This document shows, piece after piece, positions 43,387-51,962 of a DNA stretch of 64,000 nt (the first letter of the stretch is position 1; every line of letters starts with the position of its first letter). Below the pieces are notes generated by a model. The model ran no database searches and was not told the origin of the DNA. It worked only from the letters and a program-made list of their open reading frames with translations. The stretch lies in assembly GCF_000737765.1 (NCBI RefSeq), contig NZ_JPRI01000002.1, forward strand, positions 682,001-746,000. Direction: 5' to 3'. Made by a program: the position numbers and the translations under genes. Origin of the DNA: Chryseobacterium vrystaatense (GTDB taxonomy: Bacteria; Bacteroidota; Bacteroidia; Flavobacteriales; Weeksellaceae).

Positions 43387-43480
43387 GATGTCAGACATCA
43401 GATAACAGATGTCCGATTCTTTGCTTTATATATAAAATTTAAAATCTGATGTCTGTTATCTGGCATCTGAAATCTCAGAT
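43387..43480 (+). repeat. Inverted heptad arrays in the nuoD-nuoE gap
   Basis: Left array: GATGTCA, GACATCA, GATAACA, GATGTCC (43387-43414). Right array: CTGATGT, CTGTTAT, CTGGCAT, CTGAAAT, CTCAGAT (43446-43480). The right word CTGNNNT is the reverse complement of ANNNCAG on the left, so 43391-43413 and 43448-43470 can form a long imperfect hairpin about 16 bp before nuoE. Confidence 0.8.
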
Positions 43481-43485
43481 AGAAA

Positions 43486-43995
43486 ATGAGCGAAACAATA
43501 GCTTTTAAACCGGAAAGTTTAGCACAGGTACACAAAATTATCGCAAGATATCCTGAGGGAAGACAAAAGTCTGCTCTTCTTCCTGTACTCCACTTAGCAC
43601 AGAAAGAATTCGGAGGATGGTTAGACGTTCCTGTAATGGATTATGTTGCTGAATTATTAAGTATTAAGCCAATTGAAGTATATGAAGTAGCTACTTTTTA
43701 TACCATGTTCAATATGAAGCCGGTTGGTAAATATGTTTTGGAAGTATGCAGAACGGGACCTTGTATGGTATGCGGAAGTGAGAAAATCCTTGACCATATC
43801 AGAACCAAACTGAACATTAAGGACGGAGAAACTACTGAAGACGGTATGTTTACTTTAAAGCCCGCCGAATGTCTTGGCGCATGCGGATATGCTCCGATGC
43901 TTCAGCTTGGAAAGTTCTTTCACGAAAATTTAACAATCGAAAAAGTAGACGAAATCCTTGATCTTTGCAGACAGGGACAAGTGGCTATAGATTAA
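43486..43995 (+). CDS. nuoE: NADH-quinone oxidoreductase subunit E
   Basis: 169 residues, 24-kDa thioredoxin-like subunit with a [2Fe-2S] cluster. Cys ligands are in CRTGPCMVCG and ECLGACGYAPM. It works with NuoF in the NADH dehydrogenase module. YEVATFYTMFNMKPVGK is conserved. Confidence 0.96.
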   Translation: MSETIAFKPESLAQVHKIIARYPEGRQKSALLPVLHLAQKEFGGWLDVPVMDYVAELLSIKPIEVYEVATFYTMFNMKPVGKYVLEVCRTGPCMVCGSEKILDHIRTKLNIKDGETTEDGMFTLKPAECLGACGYAPMLQLGKFFHENLTIEKVDEILDLCRQGQVAID

Positions 43996-43998
43996 AAT

Positions 43999-44089
43999 AA
44001 TTTTAAATTCTGAATTTTAAAGTTTAGAATTTAAACTAACTTAAATATTAATTAATGCAAAAAGCCAAAAGCGGATTGCAATAAGCAAA
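43999..44089 (+). repeat. Heptad-phased gap between nuoE and nuoF
   Basis: The gap can be cut into 7-base units throughout: AATTTTA, AATTCTG, AATTTTA, AAGTTTA, GAATTTA, then TTAAATA, TTAATTA, then ATGCAAA, AAGCCAA, AAGCGGA, TTGCAAT, AAGCAAA. The core changes from AATTTTA to NNGCNNN while the phase is kept. Confidence 0.75.
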
Positions 44090-44094
44090 TAAAA

Positions 44095-45453
44095 ATGAGT
44101 AAAAAGCTTTTACTTAAAGACGCACATATAGAAGGCATCCGCTACTTTGAAACTTACCGTAAACAGGGAGGTTATACTGCAGCTGAAAAAGCCTTGAAAA
44201 TGACACCTGACGAAATTCTTGAAGAAGTTAAAGCTTCAGGACTTCGTGGACGTGGTGGAGCAGGATTCCCTACAGGGATGAAATGGAGCTTTCTGGCAAA
44301 ACCGGAAGGCGTACCAAGACACCTGGTAGTGAATGCCGATGAATCAGAGCCTGGTACATTCAAAGACAGATATCTGATGGAATTTCTTCCTCATTTACTG
44401 ATCGAAGGAATGCTTATATCTTCTTTCTGCTTAGGTTCCAATGTTTCTTATATCTACATCCGTGGAGAGTATTCATGGATTCCTGATATTTTAGAGGAAG
44501 CGATTGAAGAAGCTAAAGCAGCAGGATTTTTAGGTAAAAATATTTTAGGTACCGGTTTCGACTGTGAAATTTATGTTCAGAGAGGAGGAGGAGCTTATAT
44601 TTGCGGGGAAGAAACTGCATTGCTGGAATCCCTTGAAGGAAAAAGAGGAAATCCAAGGTTGAAACCACCATTCCCTGCTGTAAAAGGACTTTGGGAAAGA
44701 CCAACGGTAGTTAATAACGTGGAATCTATCGCAGCCATCGTTCCGATCATTGATATTACAGGAGCTGAATATGCTAAAATAGGGGTAGGAAGATCTACAG
44801 GAACGAAATTAATTTCTGCCTGTGGGAACATCAATAAACCCGGAGTTTACGAAATAGATATGACGATTACCGTAGAGGAATTCATCTACTCTGATGAGTA
44901 TTGCGGTGGTATTGCCAACGGGAAAAAATTGAAAGCGTGTATTCCTGGAGGAAGCTCTGTTCCGATTGTTCCTGCTAATTTATTACTGAGAACTGTAAAC
45001 GGAGAACCAAGATACATGAACTATGAATCATTGGCAGACGGTGGTTTTGCTACCGGAACAATGATGGGTTCAGGAGGTTTCATCGTATTAGATGAAGATC
45101 AGTGTGTCGTAGAACATACCATGACTTTAGCGAGATTTTATCATCACGAAAGCTGTGGACAATGTACACCTTGCCGTGAAGGAACGGGATGGATGCATAA
45201 GATCTTGAAAAAGATAGAAAAAGGAGAAGGAAAAATGGAAGACATCGACCTTCTTTGGGATATACAGAGAAAAATTGAAGGAAATACTATTTGTCCATTG
45301 GGTGATGCAGCGGCCTGGCCTGTTGCAGCAGCCATCCGTCACTTCAGAGACGAGTTTGAATGGCATGTAAAAAATCCTGAATTGTCTCAGACACAGAATT
45401 ATGGATTGGCACATTATGCAGATCCAATTCCTGCAGTTGAAAAAAATGCTTAG
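44095..45453 (+). CDS. nuoF: NADH-quinone oxidoreductase subunit F
   Basis: 452 residues, the 51-kDa NADH- and FMN-binding subunit. GLRGRGGAGFPTGMKW binds NADH; YICGEETALLESLEG is the FMN region; ESCGQCTPCREGTGW with a later CPLGDAAAWP supplies the [4Fe-4S] ligands. Ten bp after its stop begins an unrelated barrel gene rather than nuoG. Confidence 0.97.
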   Translation: MSKKLLLKDAHIEGIRYFETYRKQGGYTAAEKALKMTPDEILEEVKASGLRGRGGAGFPTGMKWSFLAKPEGVPRHLVVNADESEPGTFKDRYLMEFLPHLLIEGMLISSFCLGSNVSYIYIRGEYSWIPDILEEAIEEAKAAGFLGKNILGTGFDCEIYVQRGGGAYICGEETALLESLEGKRGNPRLKPPFPAVKGLWERPTVVNNVESIAAIVPIIDITGAEYAKIGVGRSTGTKLISACGNINKPGVYEIDMTITVEEFIYSDEYCGGIANGKKLKACIPGGSSVPIVPANLLLRTVNGEPRYMNYESLADGGFATGTMMGSGGFIVLDEDQCVVEHTMTLARFYHHESCGQCTPCREGTGWMHKILKKIEKGEGKMEDIDLLWDIQRKIEGNTICPLGDAAAWPVAAAIRHFRDEFEWHVKNPELSQTQNYGLAHYADPIPAVEKNA

Positions 45454-45463
45454 ACAAATTAAA

Positions 45464-46354
45464 ATGAAGAAGTTATTAGTTGTTGGATTAGTTATCTCAA
45501 ATTTTGTGTTTGCACAGAGAACTAAAAATGATACTTTACAATATGATGCTGATTATTTACCAACTGTAGGTCCGGCTCCAATTAAGAAGAAAGAAAAGCC
45601 TTTACCACTAAGCAAAAAAGGTCAGATGTTTATTTTTTACGGATGGAACAGAGGTGCTTTCAGTAATTCTGATATCCATTTCACAGGAAACGGTTACGAT
45701 TTTCAGCTGAATAATGTACAGGCAAGAGATAAACCTACCAAATTCGGAATCGTTTATATCGATCCAAGCTGGTTTACCGTAACACAGTATAACTTCAGAC
45801 TGGGATATTTTATAAAAGATAATCTTGCACTTGTTTTAGGGATAGATCATATGAAATATGTGATGAAGCAGGACCAGACGGCTGATTTTTCAGGAACTAT
45901 TTCAGATCCAAAATATGCAGGAATGGTACAGAACGGACAGGTTAATTTAGCAGATAGCCAGTTCCTTACTTTTGAGCATACAGACGGACTTAATTATGAA
46001 AACTTAGGTCTTGAGAAATATAAAAATCTTATTCATAAAAAAAATATAGATTTAGTATGGTCTTACGGAGCAGGAATCGGGGTGATGTTTCCTAAAAGTA
46101 ATATCAAGCTTTTTGGAAATGAAAGAAGCGACCGTTTTCACGTTGCAGGTATGGGAACCGACCTTAGAACCAGTCTTAACATGGTTTTCTGGAAAAACTG
46201 GATGATCAGAGTAGAAGGCAAAGCGGGATATATTAATATGTGGGATATTAAAACTACATTAAATAATAAACCGGATAAAGCTCGTCAGGATTTTGTTTTC
46301 GGGCAGGTCCTTGCAGGTGTCGGGTATACATTTAACACGAAGAAGTATAATTAA
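45464..46354 (+). CDS. Outer membrane beta-barrel protein inside the nuo operon
   Basis: 296 residues from the ATG at 45464. Signal peptide KKLLVVGLVISNFVFAQ, then alternating hydrophobic/aromatic strands (MFIFYGWNRGAFSNSDIHFTG, WFTVTQYNFRLGYF, MIRVEGKAGYINMW, FGQVLAGVGYTF), ending in a barrel-like C-terminus. The family is not recognised. It lies 10 bp after nuoF and 43 bp before nuoG on the same strand, so it must be transcribed with complex I although it belongs in a different membrane. Confidence 0.82.
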   Translation: MKKLLVVGLVISNFVFAQRTKNDTLQYDADYLPTVGPAPIKKKEKPLPLSKKGQMFIFYGWNRGAFSNSDIHFTGNGYDFQLNNVQARDKPTKFGIVYIDPSWFTVTQYNFRLGYFIKDNLALVLGIDHMKYVMKQDQTADFSGTISDPKYAGMVQNGQVNLADSQFLTFEHTDGLNYENLGLEKYKNLIHKKNIDLVWSYGAGIGVMFPKSNIKLFGNERSDRFHVAGMGTDLRTSLNMVFWKNWMIRVEGKAGYINMWDIKTTLNNKPDKARQDFVFGQVLAGVGYTFNTKKYN

Positions 46355-46397
46355 AATATAGCTTAACGCCTTAAAAGCATAAGCGAAAGCATAGAAT

Positions 46398-47396
46398 ATG
46401 AGCGAAGAGGTTAAAAAATTCAAAATAACTATAGACGGACAGACTACTGAAGTTTTGCCTGGGACTTCTATTTTGGAAGCTGCCAGACAAATTGGTGGAA
46501 GATCTGTACCTCCTGCAATGTGCTATTACAGCAAATTGGAAACCAGTGGAGGGAGATGTAGAACTTGCTTAGTCGAAGTTTCGAAAGGATCGGAAGCAGA
46601 TCCGCGCCCTATGCCTAAATTAGTTGCTAGTTGCAGAACTAATGTAATGGACGGCATGGAAGTGAAAAATCTTTCTTCTGAAAAAGCTCAGGAAGGCAGA
46701 AAAGCAGTTACCGAATTCTTATTGGTAAACCACCCTCTGGACTGCCCTGTCTGCGACCAGGCTGGTGAATGTCACCTTCAGGATCTTGGATACGAGCACG
46801 GAAACCTTGAGACAAGAACAGAATTTGAAAGAAATACATACGAAGCAGACGATCTTGGTCCGAATATCAAGTTGAATATGAACCGTTGTATTCTTTGTGC
46901 AAGATGTGTACTGACTGCCAATCAGCTTACTGATTCAAGAGAACACGGAATTCTTTTCAGAGGAGATCACGCTGAAATTTCCACTTATTTAAATAAAGCT
47001 TTAGACAATGACTTCATCGGAAACATTATTGATGTTTGCCCGGTAGGAGCATTAACAGACAGAACATCACGTTTTGCAAGCAGAGTTTGGTTTACAAAGC
47101 CGATGAATGCTACTTGTAAATGTGATAAATGTTCAGGAAAAGCGACTGTTTGGATGAAAGGAGATGAAATCGTAAGAGTCACTGCCAGAAAAGACCAGTG
47201 GGGCGAAGTGGAAGAATTCATCTGTGATACCTGTCGTTTCGAAAGAAAAGAACTGTCTGACTGGAATATTGAAGGACCTAGACATATCGACAGACATTCA
47301 GTAATTTCACTGAACCACTACGAAAAACCAAAGGATGAGCTAAGAGTTTTAGACAATCCTATGGCGAAAGAAATCAGTGAAAAAGACGAAAAATAA
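46398..47396 (+). CDS. nuoG: NADH-quinone oxidoreductase subunit G, short form
   Basis: 332 residues. N-terminal [2Fe-2S] ferredoxin domain (MCYYSKLETSGGRCRTC), the His/Cys [4Fe-4S] site (HPLDCPVCDQAGECHLQD), a further site (MNRCILCARCVLTAN ... DVCPVGALTDR) and the start of the molybdopterin-type domain (CKCDKCSGKATVWMKGDEIVRV). The large C-terminal molybdopterin-like domain is absent; typical NuoG exceeds 650 residues. The gene ends cleanly, so this is a natural short form rather than a frameshift. Confidence 0.94.
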   Translation: MSEEVKKFKITIDGQTTEVLPGTSILEAARQIGGRSVPPAMCYYSKLETSGGRCRTCLVEVSKGSEADPRPMPKLVASCRTNVMDGMEVKNLSSEKAQEGRKAVTEFLLVNHPLDCPVCDQAGECHLQDLGYEHGNLETRTEFERNTYEADDLGPNIKLNMNRCILCARCVLTANQLTDSREHGILFRGDHAEISTYLNKALDNDFIGNIIDVCPVGALTDRTSRFASRVWFTKPMNATCKCDKCSGKATVWMKGDEIVRVTARKDQWGEVEEFICDTCRFERKELSDWNIEGPRHIDRHSVISLNHYEKPKDELRVLDNPMAKEISEKDEK

Positions 47397-47408
47397 TTTT
47401 AATAAGAT

Positions 47409-47471
47409 ATCAGATTTCAGACATTAGACAACAGACTTTCTAATTTCTAACCTCTCTATCTAACATCTATA
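47409..47471 (+). repeat. Nine heptads in the nuoG-nuoH gap
   Basis: ATCAGAT, TTCAGAC, ATTAGAC, AACAGAC, TTTCTAA, TTTCTAA, CCTCTCT, ATCTAAC, ATCTATA. The first four share NNNAGAC, the next two are identical, and the last two share ATCTA. Ends 8 bp before the nuoH start. Confidence 0.75.
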
Positions 47472-47479
47472 AAAATAAA

Positions 47480-48544
47480 ATGGATTTACTAACATTTAAA
47501 CTTATACTTGTATTAGCACTTTTCCTGCTATCTTTGACGATAGCGGCCTACTCTACCTGGGCAGAAAGAAAAGTTGCCTCTATCATGCAGGATAGAATTG
47601 GTCCCAACAGAGCCGGACCTTTCGGATTACTGCAGCCTCTGGCCGATGGTGGAAAGTTTTTCTTTAAGGAAGATTTTACCCCTGCCAATGCCGAAAAATT
47701 TCTTTTCGTATTGGGACCGGCTTTGGTAATGTTTATTTCATTGATCACAGGAGCAGTTATTCCTTGGGGTAAAAGTTTAAATATTGGAGGGACTTCTTTT
47801 GATCTGCAGGTAGCCAACATTGACGTTGGAGTACTGTTTATCATCGGTATGGCTTCCATCGGTGTATACGGAATTATGATCGGAGGTTGGGCTTCGAATA
47901 ACAAATATTCGTTATTAGGTGCTATCCGTGCTTCTTCACAGATGATTTCTTATGAATTGGCGATGGGATTAGCATTACTTTCTATCATCATGATGACAGG
48001 AAGTTTGGATTTAAAAGAAATTACAGAAAGCCAGACAGGTGGAAAACTATGGGGAGTAATTCCATGGGTTTCCGGTATGAACTGGAACATTTTCTACCAG
48101 CCTATTGCGTTCCTTGTATTCTTTGTAGCTGCTTTGGCTGAAACCAACAGACACCCTTTCGATTTACCCGAGTGTGAATCTGAATTGGTAACAGGATATT
48201 CTACAGAATATTCTTCCATGAAACTGGGACTTTATATGTTCGGAGAATATGTGAACATGTTTATCTCCAATGCTTTCATGGTCGTTCTTTTCTTCGGTGG
48301 TTACAACTATCCGGGAATTGAATGGGTAACTCAGAACTGGGGCGAAAATGCTGCAGGAATTTTGAGCGTTGTAGCATTCTTAACAAAAACGGTAATCGGA
48401 ATTCTGATCTTTATGTGGATCAGATGGACGCTTCCAAGATTTAGATATGACCAATTGATGCACTTAGGATGGAAAACTCTTATCCCAATGGCATTAGTAA
48501 ACCTATTGATTACAGGTGCTGTAATCTTAGCATTTGCCAACTAG
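47480..48544 (+). CDS. nuoH: NADH-quinone oxidoreductase subunit H
   Basis: 354 residues with about eight membrane helices; it forms the quinone entry tunnel. AERKVASIMQDRIGPNRAGPFGLLQPLADGGKFFFKEDF is the family signature near residues 27-65, and ETNRHPFDLPECESELV near residue 220 holds conserved acidic residues. Confidence 0.97.
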   Translation: MDLLTFKLILVLALFLLSLTIAAYSTWAERKVASIMQDRIGPNRAGPFGLLQPLADGGKFFFKEDFTPANAEKFLFVLGPALVMFISLITGAVIPWGKSLNIGGTSFDLQVANIDVGVLFIIGMASIGVYGIMIGGWASNNKYSLLGAIRASSQMISYELAMGLALLSIIMMTGSLDLKEITESQTGGKLWGVIPWVSGMNWNIFYQPIAFLVFFVAALAETNRHPFDLPECESELVTGYSTEYSSMKLGLYMFGEYVNMFISNAFMVVLFFGGYNYPGIEWVTQNWGENAAGILSVVAFLTKTVIGILIFMWIRWTLPRFRYDQLMHLGWKTLIPMALVNLLITGAVILAFAN

Positions 48545-48560
48545 AATAATTTGAAAATGA

Positions 48561-48653
48561 GATGATGTGATGATGTGATAATATGGTGATGCGGGAAATA
48601 AATACCCACTTCCATCTTCTAACATCTAACGTCTAACATCTAACATCTATAAT
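48561..48653 (+). repeat. Octad and heptad arrays in the nuoH-nuoI gap
   Basis: First part (48561-48592): GATGATGT, GATGATGT, GATAATAT, GGTGATGC, period 8. Second part (48619-48653): CTAACAT, CTAACGT, CTAACAT, CTAACAT, CTATAAT, period 7. The array ends 4 bp before the nuoI ATG. Confidence 0.82.
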
Positions 48654-48656
48654 TAA

Positions 48657-49214
48657 ATGAAACTTACAAACAGATCAAAAGTTGTTTCCAACAAAGAAAT
48701 GACCCTTGCTGAAAAAATCTACCTTCCTGCTATTTTTACCGGGATGGGGATTACATTTAAGCATGCTGTAAGAACCGTGATAAAAGGTGCTCCGGCAGTA
48801 TATTCATATCCGGAAGTACAGAAACCCAGAACTACCATCTGGAGAGGTCAGCACGTTCTGAAAAGAGACGAAGAAGGCAGAGAAAGATGTACAGCCTGTG
48901 GACTTTGTGCCGTAGCCTGTCCTGCAGAAGCCATCACCATGACGGCTTCAGAGAGAACGAAGGAGGAAAAAGGTCTTTACAGAGAAGAAAAATATGCATC
49001 AGTATATGAAATCAATATGCTGAGATGTATTTTCTGTGGGATGTGTGAAGAGGCCTGTCCTAAATCTGCTATTTATCTTACAGACAGATTGGTGGATGTA
49101 GAAACCAACAGAGGATCTTTCATCTATGGAAAAGATAAATTGGTGGAAAAAATAAATGAAAGGATTGATATTACGACAAGACAATCCGAGAAACAAAAAA
49201 ATGCGGTAAAATAA
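48657..49214 (+). CDS. nuoI: NADH-quinone oxidoreductase subunit I
   Basis: 185 residues, ferredoxin-like subunit with two [4Fe-4S] clusters: CTACGLCAVACP and CIFCGMCEEACP. The N-terminal helix GITFKHAVRTVIKG lies on the membrane. Its stop codon shares one base with the nuoJ start. Confidence 0.97.
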   Translation: MKLTNRSKVVSNKEMTLAEKIYLPAIFTGMGITFKHAVRTVIKGAPAVYSYPEVQKPRTTIWRGQHVLKRDEEGRERCTACGLCAVACPAEAITMTASERTKEEKGLYREEKYASVYEINMLRCIFCGMCEEACPKSAIYLTDRLVDVETNRGSFIYGKDKLVEKINERIDITTRQSEKQKNAVK

Positions 49215-49711
49215 TGGATCAGTTTTTATTTTTCTTGGTGGCGTTTTTAGCAGTAGCAAGTGCAGTGTATTTTGTATTTTCAAAAAACCCGCTCTATGCT
49301 ATTTTGTCATTAATTGTTACGATGTTTTCTATTGCGGGAATGTACATTCTTCTGAATGCCCAATTCCTTGCGATTATTCAGATTATAGTATACGCAGGAG
49401 CGATCATGGTATTATTCCTTTACATACTGATGATGCTTAACCTTAATAAACAAGACGAAAGTAAGAAGAACAATACTTTAAAATTTGTTGGAGTTTTTAC
49501 AGCCGGTCTTTTATTAATTGGAGTTTTAGGCGTATTCAGAGGTGTTCAGGACAATCACATTGTTGTTGAAAATGTAGACAAGGGTGTGGGTCTTACTAAA
49601 AATCTGGGCAGACTTTTGTTTAATCAATATGTTTTACCGTTTGAGCTTGCATCCATCCTAATTTTGGCAGGTATTGTAGGTGCGGTATTAATCGGTAAAA
49701 AAGATTTATAA
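49214..49711 (+). CDS. nuoJ: NADH-quinone oxidoreductase subunit J
   Basis: 165 residues, five membrane helices with the conserved third helix FLAIIQIIVYAGAIMVLFLYILMML, which takes part in the conformational coupling of proton pumping. Overlaps nuoI by one base; 4 bp before nuoK. Confidence 0.96.
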   Translation: MDQFLFFLVAFLAVASAVYFVFSKNPLYAILSLIVTMFSIAGMYILLNAQFLAIIQIIVYAGAIMVLFLYILMMLNLNKQDESKKNNTLKFVGVFTAGLLLIGVLGVFRGVQDNHIVVENVDKGVGLTKNLGRLLFNQYVLPFELASILILAGIVGAVLIGKKDL

Positions 49712-49715
49712 AATT

Positions 49716-50045
49716 ATGGGAGAAGTAAATACATTTATACAAAGCGTCCCTCTTAACTATTTCATCATTCTGTCTTCAGTATTATTCTGTCTTGGAGTGT
49801 TGGGAGTATTGTTGAGAAAAAACGCTATTGTTATTTTGGGCTGTGTAGAGCTTATGCTGAATTCTGTAAACCTTTTATTGGCTGCTTTTTCAGCGTATAA
49901 GGGAAACGGAGACGGACAGCTTTTAGTTTTCTTCATTATGGTGGTAGCCGCCGCTGAAGTAGCGGTAGGTTTGGCAATTATTGCTATGCTATATAGAAAT
50001 ACCCGTTCTGTAGATGTAAGTATATTTAATAAATTAAGAGGATAA
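49716..50045 (+). CDS. nuoK: NADH-quinone oxidoreductase subunit K
   Basis: 109 residues, three membrane helices carrying conserved Glu residues in GCVELMLNSVNLLL and MVVAAAEVAVGLAI, the antiporter-like half channel. Tightly spaced with nuoJ and nuoL. Confidence 0.96.
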   Translation: MGEVNTFIQSVPLNYFIILSSVLFCLGVLGVLLRKNAIVILGCVELMLNSVNLLLAAFSAYKGNGDGQLLVFFIMVVAAAEVAVGLAIIAMLYRNTRSVDVSIFNKLRG

Positions 50046-50048
50046 GGA

Positions 50049-51962
50049 ATGGAGAATTTAGTGTATGCAATAGTACTTTTACCACTTTTAGGGTTTCTTA
50101 TTAACGGTTTATTCGGAAAAAATCTTCCAAAAATATTCGTAGGCTCTCTGGCTACGGCAATGGTTTTCGGATCTTTCTGTATCGCTGTAAGTCTTTTCAT
50201 GAAATTTGATTCTGAAAGCCAGCCTGTGATCGTAAAAGCTTTTGAGTGGTTTACAGTAAACGGAATTCAGATTAACGTCGGATTCCAGATTGATCAGCTT
50301 TCATTAATGATGGTGATGATCATTACAGGGATCGGTTCTCTGATCCATTTATATTCTATCGGATATATGAGCCACGATAAAGGTTTCTATAAGTTCTTTA
50401 CTTATCTGAATCTTTTCATCTTCTCGATGTTACTTTTAGTAATGGGAAGCAACTACCTCATCCTGTTTATCGGATGGGAAGGTGTAGGGCTTTGTTCTTA
50501 TCTGTTGATCGGATTCTGGTATACCAACGAAGAATACGGTAAGGCAGCAAGAAAAGCTTTCATTATGAACAGAATCGGTGACCTTGCTTTACTGATCGGA
50601 ATCTTTATGATCGCTGCTCAGACTAATGCAGTAGATTACCTTACTGTAGCACAGAACTCTTCAAAATTTGAATTAGACGGAACTGTAATTATCTTTATTA
50701 CGGCCAGTTTATTTATCGGTGCTACCGGTAAATCGGCTCAGGTTCCTTTATATACATGGTTACCGGATGCAATGGCCGGTCCTACTCCGGTTTCAGCGTT
50801 GATCCACGCGGCAACGATGGTAACAGCAGGTATTTACTTAGTGGTAAGATCAAACTTCTTATTTACTTTGGCGCCTACAGTTCAGGGAGGAATTTTATTC
50901 ATCGGATTCTTAACTGCTGCTTTGGCTGGATTCTATGCACTTCGTCAGAACGACATCAAAAAGGTATTGGCTTACTCTACCGTTTCACAGCTTGGATTTA
51001 TGTTCATCGCTTTGGGATTGGGAGCTTATACAACAGCGATGTTCCACGTAATGACGCATGCATTCTTTAAGGCATTGCTATTCTTAGGGGCAGGTTCTGT
51101 GATCCATGCGATGAGCAACGAACAGGATATGCGTTTTATGGGAGGTCTGAAAAAATACATCCCTCTTACCCACGCAACTTTCCTTATCGGAACATTGGCG
51201 ATCTCAGGTTTTCCTCTCCTTTCAGGGATGATCTCCAAAGACGAAATTCTAGTAGCAGCATTTGCTAAAAATCCAATCTATTGGGTGATCTTATTTGTAT
51301 TGGCGGCAATGACTGCAACGTATATGTTCAGACTGTATTATCTGACGTTCCATGGAGAATTCAGAGGAACTGAAGATCAGAAACATCACTTACACGAAAG
51401 CCCATCCAGCATGACGCTTCCGTTGATTGTTCTGGCTATCCTTTCTGTGCTGGGAGGTTTCATTAACCTTCCACACTTTATCGGACATGGCCATTATGCC
51501 AAGCTTATGGAATGGCTTAAACCTGTTCTTACCGAGCAAAGCTATAACCAGATGGAAGCAACCCTTTCGGGAGTTCCTTTTGGTACTGAAATGATACTAT
51601 TGGCAGCTACAGTGCTTATGTTCTTCTCCGTATGGTTTGTTGTAAAAAACACCTATGTGAAAAAGAAAAAAATGGCACTTGCAGAAGAAAACTATACCGG
51701 ATGGGAAAAGCTTTCTGCTAAAAAACTATATGTAGACGAACTTTACAATGCATTGATTGTAAAAACTGTTGAAGGATTAGGACGCGGAGGAAAGATGTTT
51801 GATAAAGGGATCTTAGACCGTTTTGTGGACTTCGTAGGCGAAGGAGCTGAAGACAGCGGAAAAGCGATGAAGCGTATCCAGAACGGAAATGTAGAGACTT
51901 ATATCCTTATCATGTCTTTAGCAGTGGGAATTATACTGATTGTTAACTTTATATTACAATAA
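50049..51962 (+). CDS. nuoL: NADH-quinone oxidoreductase subunit L
   Basis: 637 residues, the largest antiporter-like proton pump subunit with some 14-16 helices plus the long lateral helix at the C-terminus. MGSNYLILFIGWEGVGLCSYLLIGFWY, the Lys-containing GATGKSAQVPLYTWLPDAMAGPTPVSALIHAATMVTAG and later SGMISKDEIL are diagnostic. Overlaps nuoM by one base (TAATG). Confidence 0.97.
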   Translation: MENLVYAIVLLPLLGFLINGLFGKNLPKIFVGSLATAMVFGSFCIAVSLFMKFDSESQPVIVKAFEWFTVNGIQINVGFQIDQLSLMMVMIITGIGSLIHLYSIGYMSHDKGFYKFFTYLNLFIFSMLLLVMGSNYLILFIGWEGVGLCSYLLIGFWYTNEEYGKAARKAFIMNRIGDLALLIGIFMIAAQTNAVDYLTVAQNSSKFELDGTVIIFITASLFIGATGKSAQVPLYTWLPDAMAGPTPVSALIHAATMVTAGIYLVVRSNFLFTLAPTVQGGILFIGFLTAALAGFYALRQNDIKKVLAYSTVSQLGFMFIALGLGAYTTAMFHVMTHAFFKALLFLGAGSVIHAMSNEQDMRFMGGLKKYIPLTHATFLIGTLAISGFPLLSGMISKDEILVAAFAKNPIYWVILFVLAAMTATYMFRLYYLTFHGEFRGTEDQKHHLHESPSSMTLPLIVLAILSVLGGFINLPHFIGHGHYAKLMEWLKPVLTEQSYNQMEATLSGVPFGTEMILLAATVLMFFSVWFVVKNTYVKKKKMALAEENYTGWEKLSAKKLYVDELYNALIVKTVEGLGRGGKMFDKGILDRFVDFVGEGAEDSGKAMKRIQNGNVETYILIMSLAVGIILIVNFILQ

